Source of the DNA: Brachybacterium sillae
Lineage (GTDB): Bacteria; Actinomycetota; Actinomycetes; Actinomycetales; Dermabacteraceae
Length of the DNA stretch: 64,000 nt
Direction of reading: 5' to 3'
Assembly (NCBI RefSeq): GCF_025028335.1
Contig: NZ_JAFEUW010000001.1
Coordinates: forward strand, 1,922,001-1,986,000
The first letter of the stretch is position 1. The number at the start of each line of letters is the position of its first letter. Both the position numbers and the translations under genes were made by a program. This document shows, piece by piece, positions 9,343 to 21,435 of this stretch. Below the pieces are notes generated by a model. The model worked only from the letters and a program-made list of their open reading frames with translations. It had not been told where the DNA came from and ran no database searches.

Positions 9343-10222
9343 TTTGCTGGTCAGCCAGTGGAGGGTCGCGGCGAGCGAGATGGCCGCGGCGTAGCTGCGG
9401 GCGGTCTTGCAGGTGCGCATCGCGATGCCGCGCCATTGCTTGAGCTTGGCGAAGCACCGCTCGATCACGTTGCGTCCACGGTAGACCTCGGGGTCGAAAG
9501 CGGGTGGGCGTCCGCCGGCTGAGCCGCGTCGGCGCCGGTGCGCGGCCTGGTCTTGCCGGTCGGGGATGGTGGCCTTGATGCCGCGCTCGGCGAGCCAGGC
9601 CCGGTTCGCGCGGGAGGGATACCCCTTGTCCGCGAGGACCCTGTCCGGGCGGGTGCGGGGCCGGCCAGGGCCTGGCCTGGGGACCCGGATCTGGTCCAGG
9701 ACCTCGGGGAGCAGGCTCGTGTCGGCGGCCTGGCCGCCGGTGAGGACGAAGGCGAGCAGGCGGCCCTTCCCGTCCGAGACGGCGTGGATCTTGCAGGTCA
9801 GGCCGCCTCGGGAGCGGCCGATCGCGTGGTCGCCCGGCTCAGGCCCGAGATTCTTGTAGTTCGATGGGCCCCCCTGTGTGGCGGGGAAGGGTCGCGGCGT
9901 GCTGGTGGGCGCGCACGATCGTCGAGTCGATCGAGCACACCCAGTCCAGCTCGCCCTGCGCGTCGGCGGCCTGCTGGGCGCGCTCGAGCGCGCACGCCCA
10001 CACGCCGGTCTTGGCCCACCGGTCGAAGTGGCGGTAGATCGTGTTCCAGTTCCCGAACCGTTCCGGCACGTCCCGCCACGGCGACCCGGTCCGGAACTTC
10101 CACGCGACCGCTTCCGCGACCAGCCGCCGATCCATCGGCGGCCGACCCGTCGCCTTCGGCGCGGGGAAGCACGGCCCGATCAGCGCCCACACCTCGTCCG
10201 TGATCACATCTCGATCGCTCAT
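9337..10222 (-). CDS. IS5-family transposase in two overlapping frames
   Basis: DDE transposase. Frame A runs from the ATG at 10222 to a stop at 9839 (127 aa): MSDRDVITDEVWALIGPCFP, the DUF4096-type N domain with WRDVPERFGNWNTIYRHF, and the first catalytic Asp in SIDSTIVRAHQH. The rest continues in another frame from about 9875 to 9337: PSNYKNLGPEPGDHAIGRSRGG, second Asp in VLADKGYPS, and the Glu block RNVIERCFAKLKQWRGIAMR. The frames meet near a G6C3 run; joining them needs a +1 (or -2) shift. Many IS427-group elements use programmed frameshifting, so the element may be active; a degenerate copy or a sequencing error is the alternative. Coordinates span both frames. Confidence 0.85.
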
Positions 10223-10255
10223 ACCGAAAGGGTGCCCCGCCGATGGCGGGACACC

Positions 10256-10271
10256 CTTTCACAACACACCC
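10256..10271 (-). repeat. IS right terminal inverted repeat
   Basis: Read on the minus strand it is gggtgtgttgtgaaag, matching the left end at 13 of 16 positions. It lies 34 bp upstream of the transposase start and is followed directly by the second copy of the target TA. Confidence 0.85.
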
Positions 10272-10286
10272 TAGGCGGACCCCGCC

Positions 10287-14854
<4,568 letters not shown>

Positions 14855-14993
14855 CGCAGCCCGGCAACAGGACGAGCGCGGGTCGGTCGATCACTTCCGG
14901 GTCTGCGGCGCGAGGGCGTAGCCTGCTCGTCGGCGCGGTGTGATCGGCGACACCATGGTCTTCGGCCGCCCCAGGACAGGGAGAGGACGAGGA

Positions 14994-16478
14994 ATGTCCC
15001 ACGCCATCACCCCCGAGCGGACCGACGGGGAACGCCCCATCAAGACGGACATCCCCGCGAGGATGCACGACATGCCGTGGTCGCGCTTCCACTGGATGGT
15101 GATCCTCGGTCTCGGCACGGCCTGGATCCTCGATGGCATCGAGGTGCAGATCGTCGCCTCCGGCGGCTTCGAGTCCAGCCTGTCCATGGACACGCAGCAG
15201 GTCACGCTGGCCGCCACCATCTACCTGCTGGGCGAGGTGGCCGGTGCCCTGCTGTTCGGGCGTCTCACCGACACCCTGGGGCGCAAGAAGATGTTCACGC
15301 TGACGCTGGGGCTGTATCTGGTGGCATCGGCGGCGTGCGCGTTCTCCCCGAACGCCTGGTTCTTCTACGTCTTCCGGTTCGTCGCCGGCATGGGCATCGG
15401 CGGGGAGTACTCCGCGGTGAACTCCGCGATCGATGAGCTCATCCCCGGCAAGCATCGCGGACGGGTAGACCTCGCCATCAACGGCACCTACTGGCTGGGT
15501 GCCGGCCTCGGGGCGGTGGCCAGCGCGATCCTGCTGAACACCGACAACTTCGACGAGAACCTCGGCTGGCGCATCGCCTTCATGCTGGGGCCGATCCTCG
15601 GCCTGGCGATCATCTACCTGCGCCGCCACATCCCGGAGAGCCCCCGCTGGCTCGCCAAGCACGGCCGGGTCGAGGAGGGCGAGAAGATCGTCCAGGGCAT
15701 CGAGCAGGAGGTCCGCGACGCCGGCAAACAGCTGCCCCCGCGTGAGGACGAGGAGGCCATCTGGCTGCGACGCACCGAGGGGCTGACGCCGAAGCAGTTG
15801 ATCTACGTGTTCTTCAAGCTGTACCCGACGCGCACCGCGCTCGAGGCGACGCTCATGATCACGCAGAGCTTCCTCTACAACGCCATCTTCTTCACGTACT
15901 CGCTGGTGCTGCAGAACTTCTACGATCTCGGTGCCGACGAGGCCGCCCTGTACTTCTTCCCCTTCGCGATCGGGAACCTGCTGGGCCCGATCCTGCTCGG
16001 CCCGCTGTTCGACACCGTCGGTCGCCGGAAGATGATCGCCCTGTGCTACGGCGTCTCGGGGGTGGTGCTCGGCGTCTCGGCGTTCCTGTTCGTGGCGGAG
16101 ATGCTGAACCCGCTCACCCACACGATCTTCTGGTGCGTGTCGTTCTTCTTCGCCTCCGCCGGTGCGTCCGCGGGGTACCTCACCGTCTCGGAGATCTTCC
16201 CGCAGGAGGTGCGCGGTCAGGCGATCTCGTACTTCTTCTCGATCGCCCAGATCACGGGGTCCCTGGGCCCGCTGCTGTTCGGTGTGCTCATCGGTGACGC
16301 CTCTTCGCGCACCCCGATGATGTGGGGCTACCTGCTGGCCACCGGCGTGATGCTGATCGGTGCGACCGTGGCGGTCATCTGGGGTGTCGACGCGGAACGG
16401 AAGTCCCTCGAGGAGATCGCCCCGCCGCTCATCGAGTACGACGACGAGGGCAACGAGACCGTGGACATGCCGGTCTGA
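14994..16478 (+). CDS. MFS transporter, sugar-porter-like
   Basis: A 494-residue major facilitator with 12 predicted helices. Diagnostic motifs are GRLTDTLGRKKMF (motif A, loop 2-3), RFVAGMGIGGEYSAVNSAI (helix 4), PESPRWLAKHGR (sugar-porter-type loop after helix 6), and a second motif A, GPLFDTVGRRKM. The AAAHS/metabolite:H+ symporter and sugar-porter groups both fit; substrate is unknown. The ATG at 14994 is preceded by GAGGACGAGGA. It is 17 bp upstream of the universal stress protein gene, a common pairing of a transporter with a stress-type nucleotide-binding protein, and the two are probably co-transcribed. It lies between the JetA- and JetB-like genes without functional relation to them. 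Confidence 0.88.
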   Translation: MSHAITPERTDGERPIKTDIPARMHDMPWSRFHWMVILGLGTAWILDGIEVQIVASGGFESSLSMDTQQVTLAATIYLLGEVAGALLFGRLTDTLGRKKMFTLTLGLYLVASAACAFSPNAWFFYVFRFVAGMGIGGEYSAVNSAIDELIPGKHRGRVDLAINGTYWLGAGLGAVASAILLNTDNFDENLGWRIAFMLGPILGLAIIYLRRHIPESPRWLAKHGRVEEGEKIVQGIEQEVRDAGKQLPPREDEEAIWLRRTEGLTPKQLIYVFFKLYPTRTALEATLMITQSFLYNAIFFTYSLVLQNFYDLGADEAALYFFPFAIGNLLGPILLGPLFDTVGRRKMIALCYGVSGVVLGVSAFLFVAEMLNPLTHTIFWCVSFFFASAGASAGYLTVSEIFPQEVRGQAISYFFSIAQITGSLGPLLFGVLIGDASSRTPMMWGYLLATGVMLIGATVAVIWGVDAERKSLEEIAPPLIEYDDEGNETVDMPV

Positions 16479-16495
16479 CTCAGGAGGAGCGCCCC

Positions 16496-17045
16496 ATGAC
16501 CACTCCCGCATCCACCCCCGAGGACGACGTTGTCGTCGTCGTCGGCATCAGCGACACCTCCACCTCCGCCGCCGCGCTGCGCTGGGGTCTGCATCAGCTC
16601 GACCTGCACGGCCGAGGGCGGCTCGTGGCGGTGCGCGCCTGGCGCACCCGCGCGCTGTCCTCCGGGACGGCCGCCCCCCCGGGTCGGGGCCGCCGTCGAC
16701 ACCGCGGCGCAGGAGGAGTCCCGCCTCGCCGCTGACGTCGCCTCCGTCGTGGGGGACGATCCGCGGGTCGAGGTTCGTCTCGTGCGCGGCAACCCCTCCG
16801 ATGTGCTGGTCGAGGCATCTCAGGGGGCGAGCCTGCTGGTGCTCGACGCCCCGCGGGCGCCGGTCACCCGGCCCCTGCTCGCCCCGAGCGTCGTGTACCG
16901 CCTGGGCTGCCCGGTGGTGATGATGCCGCCGTCGATCAGCGGAGAGCCCCCACGGCCGTGGGAGCGGGCGCTGGCCTCGGCCGGCCGGGCCGTCGTCCGG
17001 GGAGCCGGCCAGGCGGGCCGACCGGGTCTCGGCCGCCGCGTCTGA
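16496..17045 (+). pseudogene. Universal stress protein, frameshifted as given
   Basis: Starts at the ATG at 16496 behind a strong CAGGAGGAG: DVVVVVGISDTSTSAAALRW and AVRAWRTRAL are the first half of a UspA fold. At a run of seven C (16674-16680) the frame is lost and the gene continues in the next frame with RLAADVASVVGDDPRVEVRL, a glycine-rich RGNPSDVLVEASQGASLLVL segment and YRLGCPVVMMPP. Removing one C restores a single 182-residue Usp domain protein. Either the gene is inactivated, the run is phase-variable, or the read is wrong by one base. Its stop and that of the convergent gene at 17051 lie in the two arms of a small hairpin (17040-17056). Confidence 0.8.
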
Positions 17046-17050
17046 ACGGG

Positions 17051-17521
17051 TCAGACCAGGATGTACGCGCGGGAGTCGAGGACCGTCCGCCCGGCGACAT
17101 CGGCGTGGGCGATGAGGTCCACCTGGCCGTCGGGCCGTCCCGCCGCCTCACGCATCAGGGGCTCCAGCAGACGGATCGGGTAGAGCGCCACCACGTAGTG
17201 GTACGCGGGGATCTCGACGCCACCCTCGGGGATCGGGACCACCGCCTCACCGTCGAGCGGGGCGTCCGCGGTGGAGTAGGTCCACTCGTCGCCGTCCTGC
17301 GCCAGTGCCGTGAAGGCGACGGAGTCGACACGCAGCGGGGTGCCCTCGTGATTCCACAGGGAGAGCACGTACTTGGGCTCCACACCATTGGCGGGCAGCT
17401 GCAGCGCGCTGGTGACGGAGACGCCGCCCTCACCGCCGCGGATCGTCAGTGACGCGGAGGTGTGCTGGGCCAGCTGAGTCAGAAGGATCTGCGACAGGTC
17501 GTGTCCGGCATGGTCGATCAT
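17051..17521 (-). CDS. Hypothetical beta-rich protein
   Basis: A 156-residue protein starting MIDHAGHDLSQILLTQL. There is no signal peptide or membrane segment. The sequence alternates hydrophobic and polar residues (ALQLPANGVEPKYVLSLWNH, VVPIPEGGVEIPAYHYVVALYP), suggesting a beta-sandwich, and it ends with the start-to-end strand SRAYILV. I do not recognise a family. It is convergent with the universal stress gene (5 bp between stops) and has no obvious operon partner. Codon use is like its neighbours, so it looks like a resident actinobacterial gene. Confidence 0.7.
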   Translation of the reverse strand: MIDHAGHDLSQILLTQLAQHTSASLTIRGGEGGVSVTSALQLPANGVEPKYVLSLWNHEGTPLRVDSVAFTALAQDGDEWTYSTADAPLDGEAVVPIPEGGVEIPAYHYVVALYPIRLLEPLMREAAGRPDGQVDLIAHADVAGRTVLDSRAYILV

Positions 17522-17651
17522 GGGGTGAATCTAGGAGCGCGGCCGCGCCGCGACCAGACCCCCAGACGCCCGGTGCGACCCCGATGAGCCATTCTTCCCG
17601 GGTGACCTCGTCGTATTCCTTTGTCGTCGGTCCTCATGCCCGGCTGGCGCT

Positions 17652-18044
17652 CTACCCCGGGTCCTGCGGCAGGTCCGCCCAGGCCCGTCGGGCCGCCTCC
17701 CGCAGGGCGTGGAGGTCGGCGCCGACCTCCCGGGGGCGGCAGCCCGCACCGTCGGGCCGCACCGGGATCCCCTCGTGTTCCCAGTGCGCGAACGCCGCGT
17801 CGCGCAGTGGGGGTGCGACGGTGCCGTCGGCCGCGACGACCCGCCACCAGGGGACGTCGGCGCCCCAGTCGCGCAGGATCCGCCCGACGTGCCGGGCCCC
17901 GACACCGGCGATCGCACCGACCTGCCCGTAGGCCGCCACACGCCCGGGCGGGAGCTGCTCGACGGTGCGCAGCACGCGTTCGACGCGCAGATCGCGCTCG
18001 AGATCGGGGTCGTGGCTCACCGGGTCATCGTCCCATCCCGTCAC
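17652..18044 (-). CDS. MGMT-family alkyltransferase-like protein (ATL)
   Basis: A 130-residue protein homologous to the DNA-binding domain of O6-alkylguanine-DNA alkyltransferase: ERVLRTVEQLPPGRVAAYGQVGAIAG (winged helix), RHVGRILRD (Arg finger/recognition helix), then PWWRVVAADG where active enzymes have PCHRV. The catalytic Cys is replaced by Trp (codon 17847-17849), the mark of alkyltransferase-like proteins, which bind O6-alkylguanine without repairing it and channel the lesion to nucleotide excision repair. Length fits stand-alone ATLs. Start is uncertain: GTG at 18044 or GTG at 18020 (VSHDPDLERDL). Divergent from tsuA with 72 bp between. Confidence 0.85.
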   Translation of the reverse strand: MTGWDDDPVSHDPDLERDLRVERVLRTVEQLPPGRVAAYGQVGAIAGVGARHVGRILRDWGADVPWWRVVAADGTVAPPLRDAAFAHWEHEGIPVRPDGAGCRPREVGADLHALREAARRAWADLPQDPG

Positions 18045-18116
18045 GGACCGCCGTGGGGGCGTTCACACCTCGCCACATAAGCACACCTAATGTGCGGCCA
18101 AAGATAGGGTGTCGAC

Positions 18117-19187
18117 ATGGTGTTCACAGGACTACTCGTCGGCGGAGCCCTCGGCTACGTGTTGCAGCGTTCGCGCTTCTGCGTGACCGGAGCCTTCCGT
18201 GACCTCTACATGCAGCATTCGACCCGCTACTTCACGCCGTTCCTGGTGGCCATCGCGATCCAGGCGATCGGTGTGGCCCTGCTGACCGGTGCCGGGGTGC
18301 TCGCACCGGAGGCCGCCCCCTTCGCCCCGCTCGCCGTGATCGGCGGTGGCCTGCTGTTCGGCGTCGGCATCGTCCTGGCCGGGGGCTGCGCGACCGGCAC
18401 CTACTACCGCGCCGGGGAGGGCCTGATCGGCTCCTGGGTCGCGTTGGTGCTGTACGCCGTGACCGCGTCGGTCATGAAGTACGGCCCGCTCGGGTCGTTC
18501 ACCGAGGCCGCGCGTTCCCGCACCGTCGCCGACGCGACCATCCAGGAGACCCTCGGCGTGGGCATCTGGGTCCCGATCGTGGTGTTCACCCTGCTGGTGG
18601 CGGCCCTCGTGGTGCGCGATGTGCGGCGGGATCGCCGTCGGCCCCGCCCGGTCCAGCTGCCCGCACGCCGTCACGGACTCGGTCACTGGTTGGCCGACCG
18701 CCCCTGGTCCCCGTGGGTCGGCGGTGTGCTCGTCGGCCTGATCGCGATCATCGCCTGGGTCACCTCCACCGCCTCCGGTCGCAACGGCGGGCTCGGCATC
18801 ACCACGCCCTCCGCGAAGATCGTCAGCTTCCTCGCCACCGGTGACGTCACGCTCGTCGACTGGAGCGTGTACCTCGTCCTCGGCATCCTGCTGGGCTCCT
18901 TCGCCGCGGCGAAACTCTCCGGGGAGTTCCGCTGGCGGGTGCCCGACGCGCGCACCATCGGCCGCAGCGCCGGCGGCGGCACCCTGATGGGCGTGGGCGC
19001 CGCCCTGGCGGGCGGCTGCACCATCGGCAACGCCCTGGTGGAGACCTCCCTGTTCAGCTACCAGGGCTGGGTCAGTTTCGCGGTGATGGTGCTCGGCACC
19101 TGGCTCGCCTCGTACGTCGTGCTGGTGCGTCCGCAGCGTCATGCCGCCGCGGCCCGCCCCGCACCGGCCCTGGTGAAGACCGCCTGA
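18117..19187 (+). CDS. tsuA: YeeE/YedE-family thiosulfate transporter
   Basis: A 356-residue polytopic membrane protein with about nine helices and the internal pseudo-symmetry of YeeE/TsuA. The conserved cysteines that relay thiosulfate are visible in RFCVTGAFRD, AGGCATGTYYRAG and AGGCTIGNALVE. It imports thiosulfate for cysteine synthesis. It lies 92 bp upstream of a TusA-type gene (TsuB), which is the usual partner; in B. subtilis-type systems TsuB is needed for TsuA-mediated growth on thiosulfate. The ATG at 18117 is used; no strong ribosome site precedes it, and the upstream sequence (cctaatgtgcggccaaagatagggt) is relatively AT-rich and may contain the promoter. Confidence 0.9.
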   Translation: MVFTGLLVGGALGYVLQRSRFCVTGAFRDLYMQHSTRYFTPFLVAIAIQAIGVALLTGAGVLAPEAAPFAPLAVIGGGLLFGVGIVLAGGCATGTYYRAGEGLIGSWVALVLYAVTASVMKYGPLGSFTEAARSRTVADATIQETLGVGIWVPIVVFTLLVAALVVRDVRRDRRRPRPVQLPARRHGLGHWLADRPWSPWVGGVLVGLIAIIAWVTSTASGRNGGLGITTPSAKIVSFLATGDVTLVDWSVYLVLGILLGSFAAAKLSGEFRWRVPDARTIGRSAGGGTLMGVGAALAGGCTIGNALVETSLFSYQGWVSFAVMVLGTWLASYVVLVRPQRHAAAARPAPALVKTA

Positions 19188-19279
19188 GAACGCGGCGCGC
19201 GGCCGACCTCGCCCCACGCACGCCCTCCACCCCCTGACAATCTCCACCCACTGACAACCCCCGCCCCGAGGAGGACCCC

Positions 19280-19519
19280 ATGGCCGCCTACACCCTGGCC
19301 ACCAACGGCTCCGTCTGCCCGTTCCCGCTGATCGATGCGAAGAACGCCATGGAGCAGCTCGCCCCCGGCGACGACCTCGTCATCGACTTCGACTGCACCC
19401 AGGCCACCGACTCCCTTCCCCAGTGGGCCGCCGAGGCGGGCCACCAGGTGGTGAACTTCGAGCGCGCCGAGGGGCAGGACGCAGGATGGACCATCACCGT
19501 GCGCAAGGGCGCCGCCTGA
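19280..19519 (+). CDS. tsuB: TusA-family sulfur carrier/sulfurtransferase
   Basis: A 79-residue TusA fold protein. The family Cys-Pro-x-Pro motif is CPFPLIDAKNAMEQLAPGDD with the reactive Cys at residue 13, followed by the short beta-alpha-beta-alpha-beta pattern ending GWTITVRKGAA. Preceded by GAGGAGGACCCC at 8-18 bp. Paired with the YeeE-type transporter, it is best read as TsuB, which takes up or transfers the sulfane sulfur of imported thiosulfate; other TusA roles (tRNA thiolation, molybdenum cofactor) are less likely in this context. A perfect hairpin follows 30 bp after the stop, closing the two-gene operon. Confidence 0.88.
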   Translation: MAAYTLATNGSVCPFPLIDAKNAMEQLAPGDDLVIDFDCTQATDSLPQWAAEAGHQVVNFERAEGQDAGWTITVRKGAA

Positions 19520-19549
19520 TCCCACCCTGCCGCGCCCCGTCCTGCATGC

Positions 19550-19586
19550 ACGGCGGCCCCGCACCTGTCCGGTGCGGGGCCGCCGT
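19550..19586 (+). terminator. 16-bp perfect hairpin, bidirectional terminator
   Basis: Arms acggcggccccgcacc (19550-19565) and ggtgcggggccgccgt (19571-19586) pair perfectly around a 5-base loop (tgtcc). There is no U-tract, as is common in high-GC actinobacteria. It lies between tsuB and the convergent gene at 19604 and probably stops transcription from both sides. Confidence 0.85.
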
Positions 19587-19603
19587 CGTGTGAGAGAGCG
19601 GAC

Positions 19604-20197
19604 TCAGCGGGTGACGTCACCACCACTGCGGTCCGCGCGGCGACCATGCCGTGGGGCGTCCTCGACGATCCCGTCGTGGTCCAGGCGGTCGCCCTCCACC
19701 ACGCGGGTCTCCCCCTCGGTGTCGACGCGGCGCAGCCGGCCGTCGCGGTCGTGGTGGATCGAGGGACGGTGCTGGGCGTCGCCGTCGGTGAGGCCGCGGT
19801 CGTCGGCGGCACCGGTGTCGCGCAGGCCCTCACGGTCGCCGCCATCGGGGTCGAGCTCGTCGGCCTGCCGCAGGCGATCATCCAGACCCTCACGCGCGGT
19901 GCTGGCCTCGCGGTGGTGATCCTGGGCCTGCTGGCGGGCCTTGGCGGCCTCGAGGTCAGCCCGGTCGGCGGCCAGAGCGCTCTCGCGGGCGCGGAGCTCA
20001 CGCTCCTCGACGTCGATGCGTTCGCGCTCCGCCTCCTCGCGGATCTCGGCGGCGCGACGGCGGTCGGCCTCCTCCTTCTCGGCGCGCTTGCGGGCGTTCG
20101 CCTTCGACGCGGCGATACCGACGATGATCAGGAGCAGCAGCGCGACCAGCGCCACGATGACGACCGGGATGACCCAGCCGGGGAGATTGCCGTTCAT
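19604..20197 (-). CDS. Membrane-anchored coiled-coil protein, unknown function
   Basis: A 197-residue protein beginning MNGNLPGWVIPVVIVALVAL: one N-terminal membrane helix (about residues 9-30), then a highly charged Arg/Glu/Ala-rich coiled coil (about 33-105, RKRAEKEEADRRRAAEIREE) and a hydrophilic tail with many Asp/Gly/Arg. The topology is one anchor with a cytosolic coiled coil. GGAAGGACATCC precedes the ATG at 20197; longer in-frame starts reach into the divergent DUF4194 promoter and are rejected. It resembles small scaffold or envelope-associated proteins of actinobacteria, but no specific family is recognised. Confidence 0.75.
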   Translation of the reverse strand: MNGNLPGWVIPVVIVALVALLLLIIVGIAASKANARKRAEKEEADRRRAAEIREEAERERIDVEERELRARESALAADRADLEAAKARQQAQDHHREASTAREGLDDRLRQADELDPDGGDREGLRDTGAADDRGLTDGDAQHRPSIHHDRDGRLRRVDTEGETRVVEGDRLDHDGIVEDAPRHGRRADRSGGDVTR

Positions 20198-20354
20198 GGA
20201 TGTCCTTCCGTCCGTCGTGAGCGTCGGACCACGTCGCCGTGGGCCGGACCACACAGGGTTGCTGACACAGTAGGCACAGCGGCGGTCTCTCGTCGCCGCG
20301 CCAGACGGACGTCGACCACCCGGTAGAGGGTGGGGCGGCCGATAGGCTCGACGT

Positions 20355-21083
20355 GTGACCGACGCCGACATCTCCGCCACCGACCACTCCGAGCACGATG
20401 AGGAGGGTGCGAGCCCCACGTCGGGGCAGCTCGTCGACGACTCCCGACGCGTCCTCGTCGCGCTGCTGCAGGGGCCGTTCCTCGATGGCCGGAAGGACCG
20501 CGACCGCTTCGGACAGTTGTTGCGCGACCGGGCTGCGATCGAATCCCGGCTGGCCGACCTGTTCCTCGAACTGGTGGTGGACGACGACGCGCAGGTCGCG
20601 TTCGTGCGCCAGAGCGAGGACGACCCCGACGCCCCGAAGCTGCTGCGCCGCCTCACCGGACTGAACCGCCTCGACTCCGTGCTGCTGCTGGTGCTGCGTC
20701 AGATGCTGCTGACGCAGTCCTCGCGAGGGCAGCGCGCCGTGGTATCGGAGGTGGAGATCCAACAGGCGCTCGCCGCATACCGACGCACCGCGTCGACCGA
20801 CGAAGCCGGGTTCGCCAAGGAGGTCCGCGCTTCGATCGCGAAACTCCAGCGGGCCGGGCTTCTGGATGAGCAGGGGGATTCGTACGAGGTCTCGCCGGTG
20901 CTGCGTCTCATGATCGGCCCCGACACTGCCAAGCAGTTCATCGATCTGTACCGCGCAGTCGGTGCCGACTCCCTCGAGGAGCCGGCCGACGCGATCGAGG
21001 GTGAGTCCGACGCTGTCACCGCCACCGACGCCGCCACCGCCACCGACGCCGCAGACGGCGAGGCGCGGGGCGCGGCGGACTGA
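20355..21083 (+). CDS. DUF4194 protein, JetB/MksE-like subunit
   Basis: A 242-residue cytosolic protein matching DUF4194, the JetB (MksE) subunit of Wadjet/MksBEF complexes, a winged-helix (KITE-like) partner of the JetA kleisin. Typical elements are RRVLVALLQGPFLDGRKDRD, SRLADLFLELVVDDDAQVAFV, PKLLRRLTGLNRLDSVLLLVLRQ and a second winged helix ending DSYEVSPVLRLMIG. The N tail is acidic and the C tail is a low-complexity Ala/Thr/Asp stretch (TDAATATDAADGEA). GTG start at 20355. It stands alone, flanked by a divergent coiled-coil protein gene and the iron-uptake cassette; the JetA-like gene is 5.5 kb upstream and the JetC-like gene 11.3 kb downstream, all on the plus strand. Confidence 0.85.
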   Translation: MTDADISATDHSEHDEEGASPTSGQLVDDSRRVLVALLQGPFLDGRKDRDRFGQLLRDRAAIESRLADLFLELVVDDDAQVAFVRQSEDDPDAPKLLRRLTGLNRLDSVLLLVLRQMLLTQSSRGQRAVVSEVEIQQALAAYRRTASTDEAGFAKEVRASIAKLQRAGLLDEQGDSYEVSPVLRLMIGPDTAKQFIDLYRAVGADSLEEPADAIEGESDAVTATDAATATDAADGEARGAAD

Positions 21084-21435
21084 CCCCGGCAGGTCGCGGC
21101 CGCACACTACGGGCGGCAGAGCCCGCCGCGATGGTCCGGCCCGGTCCTGACGCCCATGCACGGCTCCTGACATCACCGTGCGGAGGCGGTGCGCCGCGGG
21201 CTCGTGGACCTGCAGCGAATGCTCGGCACTGGCCTCGTAGCGATCGCTGAACGGCCCGGGAAGTCCGCAGGCGTGCCCCAGGCCCGTCCCGTGACCAGCA
21301 CCTCCGTTTTATGAACCATTCCAGTTGCGCAATCGGGTAAGGTTGACCTTAGTTGGCGGATCGGTCCTCCAGTCCGCCCGACTTCGCGAGCGACGCCGCC
21401 CAGGCCGTCGCCACCTTCCTTGATCGTGAGGCCTC
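21084..21435. other. Non-coding stretch before iron-uptake operon
   Basis: 352 bp between the JetB-like gene and the siderophore-binding lipoprotein. No reading frame here has coding character. It becomes relatively AT-richer near 21305-21355, where the regulatory palindrome lies, and is therefore the promoter region of the iron operon. Confidence 0.6.
21338..21351. promoter_or_regulatory. Putative DtxR/IdeR-type iron box
   Basis: The 14-bp sequence taaggttgacctta is an inverted repeat (TAAGGT-tg-ACCTTA), close to the core of the DtxR/IdeR consensus TTAGGTTAGSCTAACCTAA. It lies 85 bp upstream of the siderophore-binding protein start. Iron-bound DtxR/IdeR would be expected to repress the operon. 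The match is partial; the functional call rests mainly on the context. Confidence 0.6.

Larger units (their letters stand above)
9327..10271 (-). mobile_element. IS5-family (IS427-like) insertion sequence
   Basis: A 945-bp element with imperfect terminal inverted repeats: gggcgtgttgtcaaac at the left end and gggtgtgttgtgaaag read inward from the right end (13 of 16 identical). It is flanked by CTAG on both sides, consistent with a TA (or CTAG) target duplication as known for IS427-group elements. It carries one minus-strand transposase in two overlapping frames. It sits between tgt and lacZ and occupies the tgt stop codon. The exact boundary is ambiguous by a base because the duplicated CTAG merges with the G/C ends of the repeats. 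Confidence 0.9.
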
